From Sporosarcina sp. ANT_H38 (GTDB taxonomy: Bacteria; Bacillota; Bacilli; Bacillales_A; Planococcaceae): 64,000 nt of DNA. Position numbers and translations under genes: made by a program. This document shows, in pieces, positions 18,140-26,658 of the stretch. The notes under the pieces are model-generated. The model was given only the letters and a program-made list of their open reading frames with translations. It had not been told where the DNA came from and did no database searches. How positions within the stretch are numbered: the first letter of the stretch is position 1; each line of letters starts with the position of its first letter. The stretch is from contig NZ_VOBC01000001.1 in assembly GCF_008369195.1 (NCBI RefSeq), forward strand, positions 2,356,001 to 2,420,000. Direction: 5' to 3'.

Positions 18140-18529
18140 TTAATCTTCCGTTGTAGCGCTAACCGAATCGATTTCGGAACGTCTGCGTAGTTTCAGCTCT
18201 TCCACAATTAACTGTTCAATTGCTACGTCTTCTTCAAAATCATAACCGTACATATATCCCCCACTATATGGCTTCTTCCATACAATTACGCCTTGTAGGT
18301 CAATTAATTTTTCATAAAGTGTGAATTTGATATGCAAACGTACAGATTCACGTTCAAGTGGAATATCGAACTTCGTAAAAAGTTTTGCGCCACCTGGACT
18401 TATATCAATGAGATGACATTCACCTGGACTCGATTCTACATCCGTCCCATTCTCAACGACAATTCGGAATTCAGCTTCAAGCGGTTTCCCAAATGTGTAC
18501 CTAAAATATTCAGTTCGTTTATATAGCAT
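18140..18529 (-). CDS. PilZ-domain protein, probable c-di-GMP sensor
   Basis: A 129-residue cytoplasmic protein that is essentially one PilZ domain. The second c-di-GMP motif is clear (DISPGGAKL, the D/NxSxxG pattern, near residues 42-50). The arginine-rich first motif is only approximate (KRTEYFR near residues 4-10), so ligand binding is likely but not certain. It sits between hpf and a chemoreceptor gene in a flagellar region, and the window also encodes an EAL-HDOD protein, so a link to motility control is reasonable. The ATG is chosen because GGAGTGA lies 5 nt upstream. Confidence 0.75.
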   Translation of the reverse strand: MLYKRTEYFRYTFGKPLEAEFRIVVENGTDVESSPGECHLIDISPGGAKLFTKFDIPLERESVRLHIKFTLYEKLIDLQGVIVWKKPYSGGYMYGYDFEEDVAIEQLIVEELKLRRRSEIDSVSATTED

Positions 18530-18593
18530 CTTGCTCACTCCGTTCCATCGCACCGCAATGTGTTTTTACTATCATAACAGATGAGCAAGTTTT

Positions 18594-20069
18594 TCAACGA
18601 ACTTCTGCCAAGCTTTTCGTTCGTCGCCTGGCCACATCCAGCGTCGTTACAATTTGCTCATTGTCTGCCACCGTTTCATGAATCGTCGCGTTTACTTCTT
18701 CCAGCGATGCACTCGATTCCGTCAGTAAGTCAGCAAATGAGCTTGTCATACGCCCGATATCTGTCGCCTCTTTCGTAATCGAAGCCATTTTGTCGTCAAA
18801 CATCCCGAATTTCCGGTGAAGGTCACTTAATGTGTTGTGCATCAACCCTATTTTCACTTCAGCGTCCACCGACAACGCTGCCTGTGTAACGAGTTTTCCC
18901 GTACTGCCCGCCAAATTATGACGCGAGCGATCATTCATAGTATTGACATCTTCCAAATTGCCATTTATTTCACTCAATGTCACCGCTGTCAGTCCAGCAA
19001 GTTTCCTAATTTCATCCGCAACAACCGCAAATCCTTTACCGTGCTCTCCCGCTCGCGCCGCTTCAATCGACGCGTTCAATGCTAGAAGATTCGTCTGCCC
19101 CGTAATCGTCTCAATTGACTTGGCAAGCGCATTCGTCTTCTCGATATTTTCCGTAAGCGCATCAAATGACCCGTTCAAATCAGTAAGATAGGATTCCACT
19201 TCTTCCATACCCTGACGTAAATTTTGCATTAGCTCCACCATGTCAGCAGATTCAGCGCGCAGACTAGCCGTGGCTTCATTCATAATCCGCGTTTCCTTAT
19301 GCATGTCAGCTACATCGTCTTGCGTTCGCTCCGCATTTTCTGCGATTTTCGCAATTTGCGATGCTTCTTGCTCAACACTTGCTGAAACGCTGTCCATAAT
19401 TGTTAGCAATTCTTTCTGTGCTTGTAAATGACGTCCAGCCGTCTCGCCAATCGTCGTCAAATCAGCTGCAACCTGTTCAACCCCTTCATTCAGCGAACGG
19501 TGCTCGTTCGCTTCTAGAAGCCTATGTGCTGCCTGCTCAACCGTAAATAGATCGACTTGCGCTTCGAGCTTTTTCGTCTGTTTTATTTGGATGAACAGCC
19601 CCACCGACATCAAGATCAGCACAAGTGCCAAACTGCCTTTACTCGCTACTATTTGTTCCTGATAGGGATAATTCGTTAAAAATACGCCCATAACAACAAG
19701 AGATAGTGCAAAACCGTATGTCATAATCCGCATTGATAAATGAACACTTGCAATACCTGCCATAAAAAAAGCGATTCCTGCTGTCGCAACGGAAGGTTCC
19801 CCTACGACCCCGTTCAATATCGCCGCAAATCCTGTCACCCCAAGAACAACCCACGGAAACATTTTTTCAAAAATAGCGACCTTTTTCGACAATCCAAAAA
19901 ACAACAGTGTGACGACGACGGGTATTGCCATACTCGCCGTCTTCATCAGCCCTTGTCCCGTAACAAAATAAAAAATCAAACCGACGAAACTAGAACCACC
20001 AAGCGTCACAAATAGAATGAAGTTCTTATTGGCAAATTCCTTCTGCCGAATCGTGTCCACATTGTTCAT
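18594..20069 (-). CDS. Methyl-accepting chemotaxis protein without extracellular sensor (MCP1)
   Basis: A 491-residue receptor whose N-terminal 180 residues are about six transmembrane helices with almost no external loop, so it probably senses membrane or cytoplasmic signals. There is no obvious HAMP domain. The cytoplasmic signalling tip is canonical: [20 protein letters not shown] then [16 protein letters not shown] near residues 325-365. The Ala-Glu-rich flanks carry likely methylation sites. It shares its architecture with the next receptor downstream of the repeat array, so the pair likely arose by duplication. GGGGG stands 9 nt before the ATG. Confidence 0.9.
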   Translation of the reverse strand: MNNVDTIRQKEFANKNFILFVTLGGSSFVGLIFYFVTGQGLMKTASMAIPVVVTLLFFGLSKKVAIFEKMFPWVVLGVTGFAAILNGVVGEPSVATAGIAFFMAGIASVHLSMRIMTYGFALSLVVMGVFLTNYPYQEQIVASKGSLALVLILMSVGLFIQIKQTKKLEAQVDLFTVEQAAHRLLEANEHRSLNEGVEQVAADLTTIGETAGRHLQAQKELLTIMDSVSASVEQEASQIAKIAENAERTQDDVADMHKETRIMNEATASLRAESADMVELMQNLRQGMEEVESYLTDLNGSFDALTENIEKTNALAKSIETITGQTNLLALNASIEAARAGEHGKGFAVVADEIRKLAGLTAVTLSEINGNLEDVNTMNDRSRHNLAGSTGKLVTQAALSVDAEVKIGLMHNTLSDLHRKFGMFDDKMASITKEATDIGRMTSSFADLLTESSASLEEVNATIHETVADNEQIVTTLDVARRRTKSLAEVR

Positions 20070-20106
20070 TCAGAATTCCCCCAAGAAAGTTCTGCCTATA
20101 TAATCT

Positions 20107-20135
20107 ATACTACTTCCGAATGATTGAATTATCAA
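20107..20135 (-). promoter_or_regulatory. Sigma-A-like promoter candidate of MCP1
   Basis: TTGATA, a 17-nt spacer and TAGTAT on the minus strand, about 38 nt before the start codon. No sigma-D-type box was found here. Confidence 0.45.
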
Positions 20136-20192
20136 TTTATAAAGAAGTGAAAAAAGCGGAATGGCAACCTAAATCCACCGTATTTTTTTGCA

Positions 20193-20736
20193 CGATTGAG
20201 CATATAAATTTGGCTACTAATCATATACAGCTCGCGACCGAACATATATCCGCGCGACCGGGCATATTCATTCGACTACCGATCATATTATCCACACGAC
20301 CGGGCATATTCACTCGCCAACCGAGCATATAATCCGCGCGACCGAGCATATACATTCGCTAACAGATCATATAATTCGCACGACCGAGCATATTCACTCG
20401 CGAACCGATCATATAATCCGCGCGACCGAGCATATACATTCGCCAACCGATCATATAATCCGCACGACCGAGCATATTCTCTCGCTAACCAATCATATAA
20501 TCCGCACGACCGAGCATATTCACTCGCTAACCAATCATATAATCCGCACGACCGGGCATATTCACTCGCCAACCGAGCATATAATCCGCGCGACCGAGCA
20601 TATACATTCGCCAACCGATCATATAATCTGCACGACCGAGCATATTCTCTCGCCATCCAATCATATAATCCGCGCAACCGAGCATATACATTCGCCAACT
20701 TATCATAAATAACGCACGACCGATCATATAAATAGC
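20193..20736. repeat. Array of about 26 phased 21-bp repeats (array 2)
   Basis: About 26 units of 21 bp, read on the plus strand, each opening with ACCGAKCATAT or a close variant and followed by about 10 more variable bases. Units tend to alternate between GATCATAT and GAGCATAT types, giving a 42-bp higher order. The core and period are the same as in array 1 near 4.7-5.0 kb. The array lies between the 3' end of MCP2 and the promoter of MCP1. Drift is highest in the outermost units. Long open frames through it follow from the unit length and lack a well-placed ribosome site. Confidence 0.92.
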
Positions 20737-20847
20737 TCACAACCTCCGCACCATAAGTCTATGCGCTGAGTGTCACCTTCCAAAGATTATCCACAGGCCA
20801 ATAATTTTATAAATTCCTATGCTCCCAAAAAACGGGGCAAAATTGCT

Positions 20848-22314
20848 TCAACTTCTAATCCGAACGGCTTCCTCATGCGTTTCATGGATATATGTAGCGA
20901 TTTGTTGCTGTTCTTCTGTCAAATCAGTCAGCGTAGCATTCAACTCTTCAACGGCCGCGGTACTCTGTTCAACAACCGCAGCAAAATCCATCGTGCGCTC
21001 TTGAATTAATGCACTGTCTACCGTAATCTTGACGAAGTCTTGGATGAACGTTGATAATTCTTGCTGCAATTTCGTCATCGTTTCAAACAAATCCCTAAAT
21101 GACCCACTTGAATCGTCCGCTAATGCTCTTTGCATCACGACTTGCTGCAACCCATCTCCAAGCTTTTTAACCGCTATTTCATTAGTACTATTCAACTCTA
21201 TTAAGTTGATGTCAATTTTAGTTAACGTCTCTTTTGTGAGACCAGCTAATTTACGAATTTCTTCTGCGACTACCGCAAATCCTTTTCCGTGTTCACCTGC
21301 ACGCGCCGCTTCAATTGAAGCATTCAGTGCAAGTAGATTTGTCTGTTCTGTTATCGCTTTAATCGAACTCGCAAACACATTCGTCTCCTCGATCTTGCCC
21401 GATAACATGCTAAAGGCTTCATTCAGATCAGTAAAGAACCCGGAGAATGAATCGATGCTTTCCTTCAAGCTAGCTATTTTCACGGTTCCATCTTCTGCTT
21501 TGCGACCCGCTTCATTCGCCTGAATGACAACAACGCCCAACCCTTCTGAAATGATTTGGACAGACTCGTGAGTTCGTTCTGCATTTTCCGCAATGTCCGA
21601 AATATGATCTGCTTGATGTTGACTGCCTACACTCACTTCATTGACAGCAGCGAGCATTTCTCGTTGCGACACCCCAGATATCTCCGTGTTTGAACGAAGG
21701 TATGCAAGATTCGTTGTAATCTTTCCAACCGCTACGTCAAGACGCGCAGCAAGGGCTTCCTCCTCACGTACCTTTGTCTCTGTTAGCTCAACAAGTTTTT
21801 CAATATGCGTGAATACCCGCCCATTTTGACGAACAAGAAGGAATAAGATGATGCCTGACAAGAAAAAAAGAATGACAAGATTCTTCCCGCTCTCCCCTAC
21901 AAGTTCCGGAGCCGTAAACATTAAATTATTTATCATAATCGCAATCAGACTCAACACAAAACCAAATACCATAATCCGCATCTTCCCATGAATTGAACCA
22001 AGAATTAAAAGGAGAACAATAATGCCAATCGTCCCAAGATTCGCTTCCGAGAAAAAGATTACCCCCATCGCAATAGCAAAATTTAAAACGAGCAATAAGT
22101 ATGGCAAAATCCGTGATAGCATTTCAATTTTAGTACTAAGAAAATAGAAAAGAATAGCGAATACAAAAGGAATTGCAACAGACAAAAGAATAGCCATTGG
22201 CGACCGCTGAATAAGTTGGGCAATTAAGCCGAGTCCCGCAGCAAGTGCAAATCCAATAATCATAATTTGGTTTTTCCGAAGCCAATCTTGTCGCTTTAAT
22301 TGATTAATAGTCAT
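20848..22314 (-). CDS. Methyl-accepting chemotaxis protein without extracellular sensor (MCP2)
   Basis: A 488-residue receptor closely like MCP1: about six N-terminal transmembrane helices (residues 15-165), no periplasmic-type sensor, then a coiled-coil signalling domain with [20 protein letters not shown] and [17 protein letters not shown] near 325-365. The C-terminal end ([20 protein letters not shown]) is matched by a decayed fragment 180 nt upstream of this gene. The ATG start has AAGGAGG at 8 nt; a start 12 codons earlier overlaps that site. A weak sigma-D-like promoter precedes it. The ligand is unknown. Confidence 0.9.
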   Translation of the reverse strand: MTINQLKRQDWLRKNQIMIIGFALAAGLGLIAQLIQRSPMAILLSVAIPFVFAILFYFLSTKIEMLSRILPYLLLVLNFAIAMGVIFFSEANLGTIGIIVLLLILGSIHGKMRIMVFGFVLSLIAIMINNLMFTAPELVGESGKNLVILFFLSGIILFLLVRQNGRVFTHIEKLVELTETKVREEEALAARLDVAVGKITTNLAYLRSNTEISGVSQREMLAAVNEVSVGSQHQADHISDIAENAERTHESVQIISEGLGVVVIQANEAGRKAEDGTVKIASLKESIDSFSGFFTDLNEAFSMLSGKIEETNVFASSIKAITEQTNLLALNASIEAARAGEHGKGFAVVAEEIRKLAGLTKETLTKIDINLIELNSTNEIAVKKLGDGLQQVVMQRALADDSSGSFRDLFETMTKLQQELSTFIQDFVKITVDSALIQERTMDFAAVVEQSTAAVEELNATLTDLTEEQQQIATYIHETHEEAVRIRS

Positions 22315-22359
22315 TAATAACGCCTCCTTGAAAATCAATTGTTTTTTCAATATACAAAA

Positions 22360-22386
22360 ATATCAGTATGTAAAATGTATCATTAA
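22360..22386 (-). promoter_or_regulatory. Weak sigma-D-like promoter candidate of MCP2
   Basis: TTAA, 15 nt, ACTGATAT on the minus strand compares with TAAA, 15 nt, GCCGATAT (3 of 4 and 6 of 8), 46 nt before the start codon. Confidence 0.4.
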
Positions 22387-22440
22387 TGAATAGCCATTCA
22401 CATGAGCTTAAATAACTAATTTACCTTGTTATGGATAACT

Positions 22441-22481
22441 GAAAAAGTCGGAAAGCAAATTTCATGCTTTCCGACTTTTTC
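22441..22481. terminator. Strong bidirectional terminator
   Basis: A perfect 16-bp inverted repeat (AAAAAGTCGGAAAGCA and its complement) with a 7-nt loop. It lies just beyond the receptor relic downstream of fliT copy 1. Confidence 0.92.
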
Positions 22482-22499
22482 ACGATCATATGTCAATTC

Positions 22500-22617
22500 T
22501 TAATTTGAACTGCTTCCTTCTATGTTTCATTGATATACACTGAAATTTGTTGTTGTTCTTCAGTAAGTTCTGTCAGCGTGCATTCAACTGTTCAATTGCT
22601 GCTGTACTCAGTTCAAA
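22500..22617 (-). pseudogene. Relic of a chemoreceptor 3' end (MCP2-like)
   Basis: Read on the minus strand, the DNA encodes STAAIEQLNA, then after a one-base deletion [18 protein letters not shown], a stop in place of a sense codon, and KEAVQIK. This matches the last 38 or so residues of MCP2 ([20 protein letters not shown] onward). Both a frameshift and a nonsense codon are present, and nothing upstream encodes the rest of a receptor: fliT copy 1 begins there instead. It is a truncated duplicate with no function as protein. Confidence 0.85.
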
Positions 22618-22659
22618 ATAGAAAAACTCGGTAGACAAAAGCGCTCTACCAAGTTCTAT

Positions 22660-23016
22660 TTATTGCTTCGTATCGTAAAACGTACCATCACGCGCCACAT
22701 TACTATAGGGATTAAGATAGTTTTTCATATTACCTTTTTTCGATTGAGTATCCGAGATATCTAGGCGAATTCGTTTTCTAAACAAGTCTAATTTCTTCTG
22801 AACATCGGCTTCCATGGTAACGAGTTCCTTGCCGAACGCTTTCTCTTCAGCCGTAAACGGCGCAGCAATATGCGGTTGCAGCTTATCACGATCATCTAGA
22901 AGGCCTTCGATACTCAAAATCGTTTTATCGCGTTGCTCTTCTGAAGTATGTTTCGCCGTCAATGCCAACAACTTCATCGTGACATCACGCCAAACAGTCA
23001 TTGCGGGCCGAATCAT
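22660..23016 (-). CDS. fliT: FliT-like flagellar export chaperone, copy 1
   Basis: A 118-residue helical protein in the FliT position, after fliS. FliT chaperones the cap protein FliD and, in some bacteria, damps flagellar gene expression. It starts MIRPAMTVWRDVT and ends NYLNPYSNVARDGTFYDTKQ, like copy 2 at 31.4 kb. The last 145 bp of the two copies differ at only a few sites while their 5' halves are clearly diverged. It overlaps fliS by 4 nt (ATGA). Since the adjacent fliD is a relic, this copy would have to serve the FliD encoded by copy 2, or be on its way to loss. Confidence 0.8.
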   Translation of the reverse strand: MIRPAMTVWRDVTMKLLALTAKHTSEEQRDKTILSIEGLLDDRDKLQPHIAAPFTAEEKAFGKELVTMEADVQKKLDLFRKRIRLDISDTQSKKGNMKNYLNPYSNVARDGTFYDTKQ

Positions 23017-23414
23017 ATTTCATCCACATCCGCATACTGTTTCTGCCGATTGATTTGAATAACCTGCTTCCAAGTATCGCGAAACTCCGTAATGATGGCA
23101 GATGCTTCATCAAAAAGAGTGCTATCGTTTTTTATATTGCCGTCTACCAACCGGCTATTTGCAAACTCATATAACACAAGCATGTTTGCAGCGACGGGGT
23201 AGGACTTGTCGAGGGTTAGCATCAGTTCTGAAATGATAGCCTGCGCTTTTTGAATCGACTTGTTCTTTTCTTCAATATTATTTTCTTTCAATGCTCTTTT
23301 CCCTTGCTGAATGAATTTCAAACAGCCATTGTATAGCAAAAGTGTCAGTTCACCAGGTGTCGACGTATTAATCGAGTTGTTCTGATACGTTGCATATGGA
23401 TTGTTTATAGCCAT
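23013..23414 (-). CDS. fliS: FliS flagellin export chaperone, copy 1
   Basis: FliS (133 residues) binds the C-terminus of flagellin and keeps it export-competent. Family features are the start MAINNPYATYQNNSINTSTP and GELTLLLYNGCLKFI near residues 22-38. It is nearly the same as copy 2 (31.8-32.2 kb), ending IQINRQKQYADVDEI against IQINRQKQYANVDEI. It has no internal damage. A ribosome site AAAGGAGATAT precedes the ATG. It stays in frame next to a fliD relic, so selection appears to keep it. Confidence 0.93.
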   Translation of the reverse strand: MAINNPYATYQNNSINTSTPGELTLLLYNGCLKFIQQGKRALKENNIEEKNKSIQKAQAIISELMLTLDKSYPVAANMLVLYEFANSRLVDGNIKNDSTLFDEASAIITEFRDTWKQVIQINRQKQYADVDEI

Positions 23415-23474
23415 TTTATATCTCCTTTTGTACTACTTACTATTTTTACGAACTGCCAAGTTTTCTTTGCAACT

Positions 23475-23781
23475 GCTTACCATCAGATCCCTCAACCTGG
23501 CCACTCAATGCACCACGCATCTTCGTCAACATACTCGAAATCGTTGGATTGTTGCGAAGCGTTATACTCACCGCTTTTTCTTCTCATAGCTATATTTCAT
23601 TTTCCTTCATATCTTTCTTATGCTCAGCAAAAAGCGCTTGAACATCACAGTATAGAGGGCTCACGAATCTTGCATTCAATTCTTCTATCATATTGTTATA
23701 GTCGACCACAAATTGAACGGCATCCCAAATCACTAATTAGCTGGTCTGTATCCATTCCGGATGCCATTCACCAGTTCGCAT
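23475..23781 (-). pseudogene. fliD: fliD relic (copy 1)
   Basis: The minus strand carries MRTG, then with a frameshift MASGMDTD, which matches codons 1-19 of the intact fliD. It then jumps to DAVQFVVDYNNMIEELNA, KKDMKENE and SSMLTKMRGALSGQVEGSDG, matching codons about 257-339. About 237 internal codons and all after 339 are missing, and stop codons interrupt the rest. It keeps the position between flaG and fliS. The intact copy is at 32195-33631. This is a clear decayed paralogue. Confidence 0.9.
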
Positions 23782-23800
23782 ACCCCTACATACCTTATGA

Positions 23801-24157
23801 TCATATTTTTCGATCTACGAGTAAACCGACAAATTCACGCATTGCCGCATGGATATCCATCAATTTTTTAGATGGTATTTCTCGGATGACTTCGTCAGTT
23901 TTCGAATCCACAATAGTTACATAGTATTCATTGAGCTTTTCATGAAACTTGAAACGCAATTGTGTGCTCGCACTTTCCAAAAATGTGTTCATGCTGTCCG
24001 TCATTTGCTTCGCTTTATCCACCGGTAATTGTTGCTCTTGCTCAGCTTGCGGCTGTACTTTTTCTACAACTGCTTGCACTTGCACTACAGGTGCTGCTTT
24101 TCCCCCTGATACGCTTGCTTGATGCGTCGCGGTTCCCCCATCCATACGACTTACCAT
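23801..24157 (-). CDS. flaG: FlaG-family protein, copy 1
   Basis: FlaG (118 residues, YvyC type) is a small protein encoded with fliD and linked to filament length or cap function. The family core is at the C-terminus: LRFKFHEKLNEYYVTIVD, then DEVIREIPSKKLMDIHAAMREFVGLLVD. The N-terminal half is a low-complexity Gln/Val/Ala segment. ATG is chosen for AGGGAGG upstream. Copy 2 (33.7-34.0 kb) is very similar, including the MVSRMDGGTATHQASVS start. A near-perfect sigma-D promoter precedes each copy. Confidence 0.9.
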   Translation of the reverse strand: MVSRMDGGTATHQASVSGGKAAPVVQVQAVVEKVQPQAEQEQQLPVDKAKQMTDSMNTFLESASTQLRFKFHEKLNEYYVTIVDSKTDEVIREIPSKKLMDIHAAMREFVGLLVDRKI

Positions 24158-24199
24158 TCCCCAAACCTCCCTAGTACTTAACAACATTCATTATGATTT

Positions 24200-24226
24200 A
24201 TATCGGCAAACAGATTAGGAAGTTGA
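24200..24226 (-). promoter_or_regulatory. Sigma-D promoter of the flaG copy 1 operon
   Basis: TCAA, 15 nt, GCCGATAT on the minus strand: a perfect -10 and a 3-of-4 -35 for sigma-D. The same elements at the same distance lie before flaG copy 2. Confidence 0.8.
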
Positions 24227-24331
24227 GCAAATTGGGAATAAAAAGTATTGAATTCCCTTCATTCATGTTTATTCGTTCAATTGAAATCCTATCAATGCAA
24301 TAACTTACTTTTCTCTATTTTAATAACAACC

Positions 24332-24358
24332 TAAACAAACCGAATTAGACGCCGAAGC
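24332..24358 (+). promoter_or_regulatory. Sigma-D promoter candidate of MCP3
   Basis: TAAA, exactly 15 nt, then GCCGAAGC (5 of 8 to GCCGATAT), 45 nt before the MCP3 start. It is divergent from the flaG promoter. Confidence 0.6.
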
Positions 24359-24403
24359 ATATATAGTAATCCACTTAACTGAAAGAGAAGGTGTAGTAAA
24401 TAC

Positions 24404-26401
24404 ATGTTTAGATCAATTAAAACAAAAATCATCATGACGGTAATGGTGCTATTTCTCATCGGCGTATCCAGTATGACCTTCATTAGCAATTCGATAGTGA
24501 AAAATAATACCGAAAAAAGTATCATCGAATCAAGTGGTGCACTCACCAATGAAATGAGTTTTGCAATTGAGAACTTTCTTGGTCAGTACGAGAAAGGCAT
24601 TGCACAACTCTCTACATCTCCTACAGTGACAGGATTTAAACTTTCTGACGAAGACTCTACAACAACCAATCCGATCACAGCACTTGAAACTGAATTCGGG
24701 AACTTCCTCAACTTCTATGAAGATGCCACATCCGTCTATTTGACACTTCCAACTAAAGAAATAATAATCATGCCTAATGCAGACCTCGGAGACGATTTTG
24801 ATCCGACAACTCGAGAATGGTACAAAAATGCTGTTGAGCATCCAGACGTTGTTCAATGGTCGAGCCCTTACAACGACTCGGCTTCAGGTGAATTAGTCAT
24901 CGCAGCCTCAAAAGCTGTGCAATTAAACGGGAAATTAATTGGGGTAATGAGCCTCGATATTCAACTTGGTGCATTAGCAGATAAAATCTCATCAAGTAAA
25001 GTCGGGTATGAAGGATATCCAATCCTACTCGATGCAGAAGGTATAGTTCTCGCCCACCCCGAAAGTCAAGGCGAGAACTATATGGATCAGGATTTCATAG
25101 CAGAAATGTACAAAGATGGTAACAAACAAGGTGATGTCCATTATGGCTACGGTGGCACAAACTATATAAACGTCTATTCCACAATACCGAAATTCGGTTG
25201 GAAAGTTGCCTCTGTCTATAATGAAAAAAACATCAATACCGCAGCAAATGACTTACGCAACTCAATGATTGTTGTCGCACTCGTCACCTTGCTAGTCATC
25301 TTCGCAGCACTCTATTTCATCATCAGTCGGACCATCAAACCACTAGGACAGCTAAACTTACTAATGGATTCCGTGTCAGAAGGTGATTTGACCGTACGCT
25401 CCGACGTCAAAACGAAAGACGAAATCGGTGAACTTGGCGATAATTTCAATACAATGATCGACAATATGAATGCCATTATCACAGTCGTCAATGGCTCTGC
25501 ATCGAACGTCCGGGCAAGCTCCGAAAGTTTGAGCGCAGTTGCCGAAGAAACGAATGCATCAAGTGAAGAAGTTGCGCACGCAGTAACTGAAATTGCACAT
25601 GGTGCTTCCAAATCTGCGGAAGATGCTGAAATCGTTACTGAAAAAGCGTATCTACTTGGCGAGCAAATTAACGAAATCACAACCAAGGCCGGCGTTATGT
25701 CAGATATCGCAACCAAAGCCGGTGAAATGAATACGAATGGCCAAGGCCAAATGCAACAGCTGAAACTGTCCTTCAACGACTGGGAAACGAATTTACAGTC
25801 CATGTCCGAAGTTATCGGTACACTTGAAGGTAAAGTGAATGCAATCGGTGGAGTCATGGAAACAATCACCCAGATTTCATCACAAACGAATCTACTTGCC
25901 TTGAACGCAAGTATCGAAGCAGCACGTGCAGGCGAACACGGTAAAGGTTTCGCAGTCGTTGCGGATGAAGTACGGAAACTTGCAGAACAATCTGCTCGTT
26001 CAACAGAAGAAGTAAAAGTCACCGTCCAAGAACTGCAAACAGAATCTAGACTGGTTTCTGAACAAATGAACGAGACACGCGAGAACTTCCAACGCCAGGG
26101 TACTGTCGTAACAGACACGGAAATCACTTTCGGAGAAATTTCGACATTGATGTCTGATATGCAAGACTCAATCGACGCGGTGTACGTAGAAATCCAGAAA
26201 GTCGCGACGCATAATGACGACGTCGCTGAAACAATCCAAACGATGGCAGCAACTTCACAAGAAACAGCCGCAGCCTGTGAAGAAGTAAGTGCTTCAACAG
26301 ACGAACAACTTCGTGCGATTCAATCAGTGACAGATGCAGCGGAGACGCTGACGGAGTTGAGTGAGGAATTGAGTTTGGCAGTTAATCGATTTAAGGTTTA
26401 A
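24404..26401 (+). CDS. Methyl-accepting chemotaxis protein with dCache sensor (MCP3)
   Basis: A 665-residue transmembrane receptor. TM1 is at about 9-29, a large extracellular dCache-type sensor at 30-285 (with [13 protein letters not shown] near 143-155, usual for this fold), TM2 at about 287-308, HAMP at 310-362 and the signalling domain beyond, with [19 protein letters not shown] near 490-508. dCache receptors often bind amino acids or other small polar ligands; the ligand here is not predictable. ATG follows GAGAAGGTG. The last 97 or so codons are duplicated as a decayed fragment at 34147-34436. Confidence 0.93.
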   Translation: MFRSIKTKIIMTVMVLFLIGVSSMTFISNSIVKNNTEKSIIESSGALTNEMSFAIENFLGQYEKGIAQLSTSPTVTGFKLSDEDSTTTNPITALETEFGNFLNFYEDATSVYLTLPTKEIIIMPNADLGDDFDPTTREWYKNAVEHPDVVQWSSPYNDSASGELVIAASKAVQLNGKLIGVMSLDIQLGALADKISSSKVGYEGYPILLDAEGIVLAHPESQGENYMDQDFIAEMYKDGNKQGDVHYGYGGTNYINVYSTIPKFGWKVASVYNEKNINTAANDLRNSMIVVALVTLLVIFAALYFIISRTIKPLGQLNLLMDSVSEGDLTVRSDVKTKDEIGELGDNFNTMIDNMNAIITVVNGSASNVRASSESLSAVAEETNASSEEVAHAVTEIAHGASKSAEDAEIVTEKAYLLGEQINEITTKAGVMSDIATKAGEMNTNGQGQMQQLKLSFNDWETNLQSMSEVIGTLEGKVNAIGGVMETITQISSQTNLLALNASIEAARAGEHGKGFAVVADEVRKLAEQSARSTEEVKVTVQELQTESRLVSEQMNETRENFQRQGTVVTDTEITFGEISTLMSDMQDSIDAVYVEIQKVATHNDDVAETIQTMAATSQETAAACEEVSASTDEQLRAIQSVTDAAETLTELSEELSLAVNRFKV

Positions 26402-26404
26402 GAT

Positions 26405-26460
26405 GAAAAACCGCTGGTGAGTCGCAATCAATTTGCGACTCACCAGCGGTTTATTTTTTT
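26405..26460 (+). terminator. Terminator of MCP3
   Basis: A perfect inverted repeat of about 19 bp (AAACCGCTGGTGAGTCGCA and its complement) followed by TTTATTTTTTT, starting just after the MCP3 stop. The 26461-26658 gap beyond holds nothing else I can identify. Confidence 0.95.
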
Positions 26461-26658
26461 ATAGGCTACTATTTAATGTTGTTTTTTTTTCCTATACCGA
26501 TTTAAGCCTAAATATGATGTAAGCCAAACCTGATACAGTCTTCATTAGTAGCCGACATGCCCGGTGGCCTGTGAAGATTCATAGGCATTATATTTAACCC
26601 AGTTACAGTGTGTCGCTACCGATAAAAAAACAATAACTAAATTTTTAATGCTCAAACC

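Noticed and set aside
20193..20736. CRISPR array
   Set aside because: Units follow each other every 21 bp with no unique spacers between them, and no cas genes are near.
20288..20740. A 150-residue repeat protein (YDRLANVYARS-type repeats) on the minus strand
   Set aside because: Open only because the 21-bp unit is a multiple of three; the start codon sits 2 nt from the only GGAGG, and drift does not favour silent changes.
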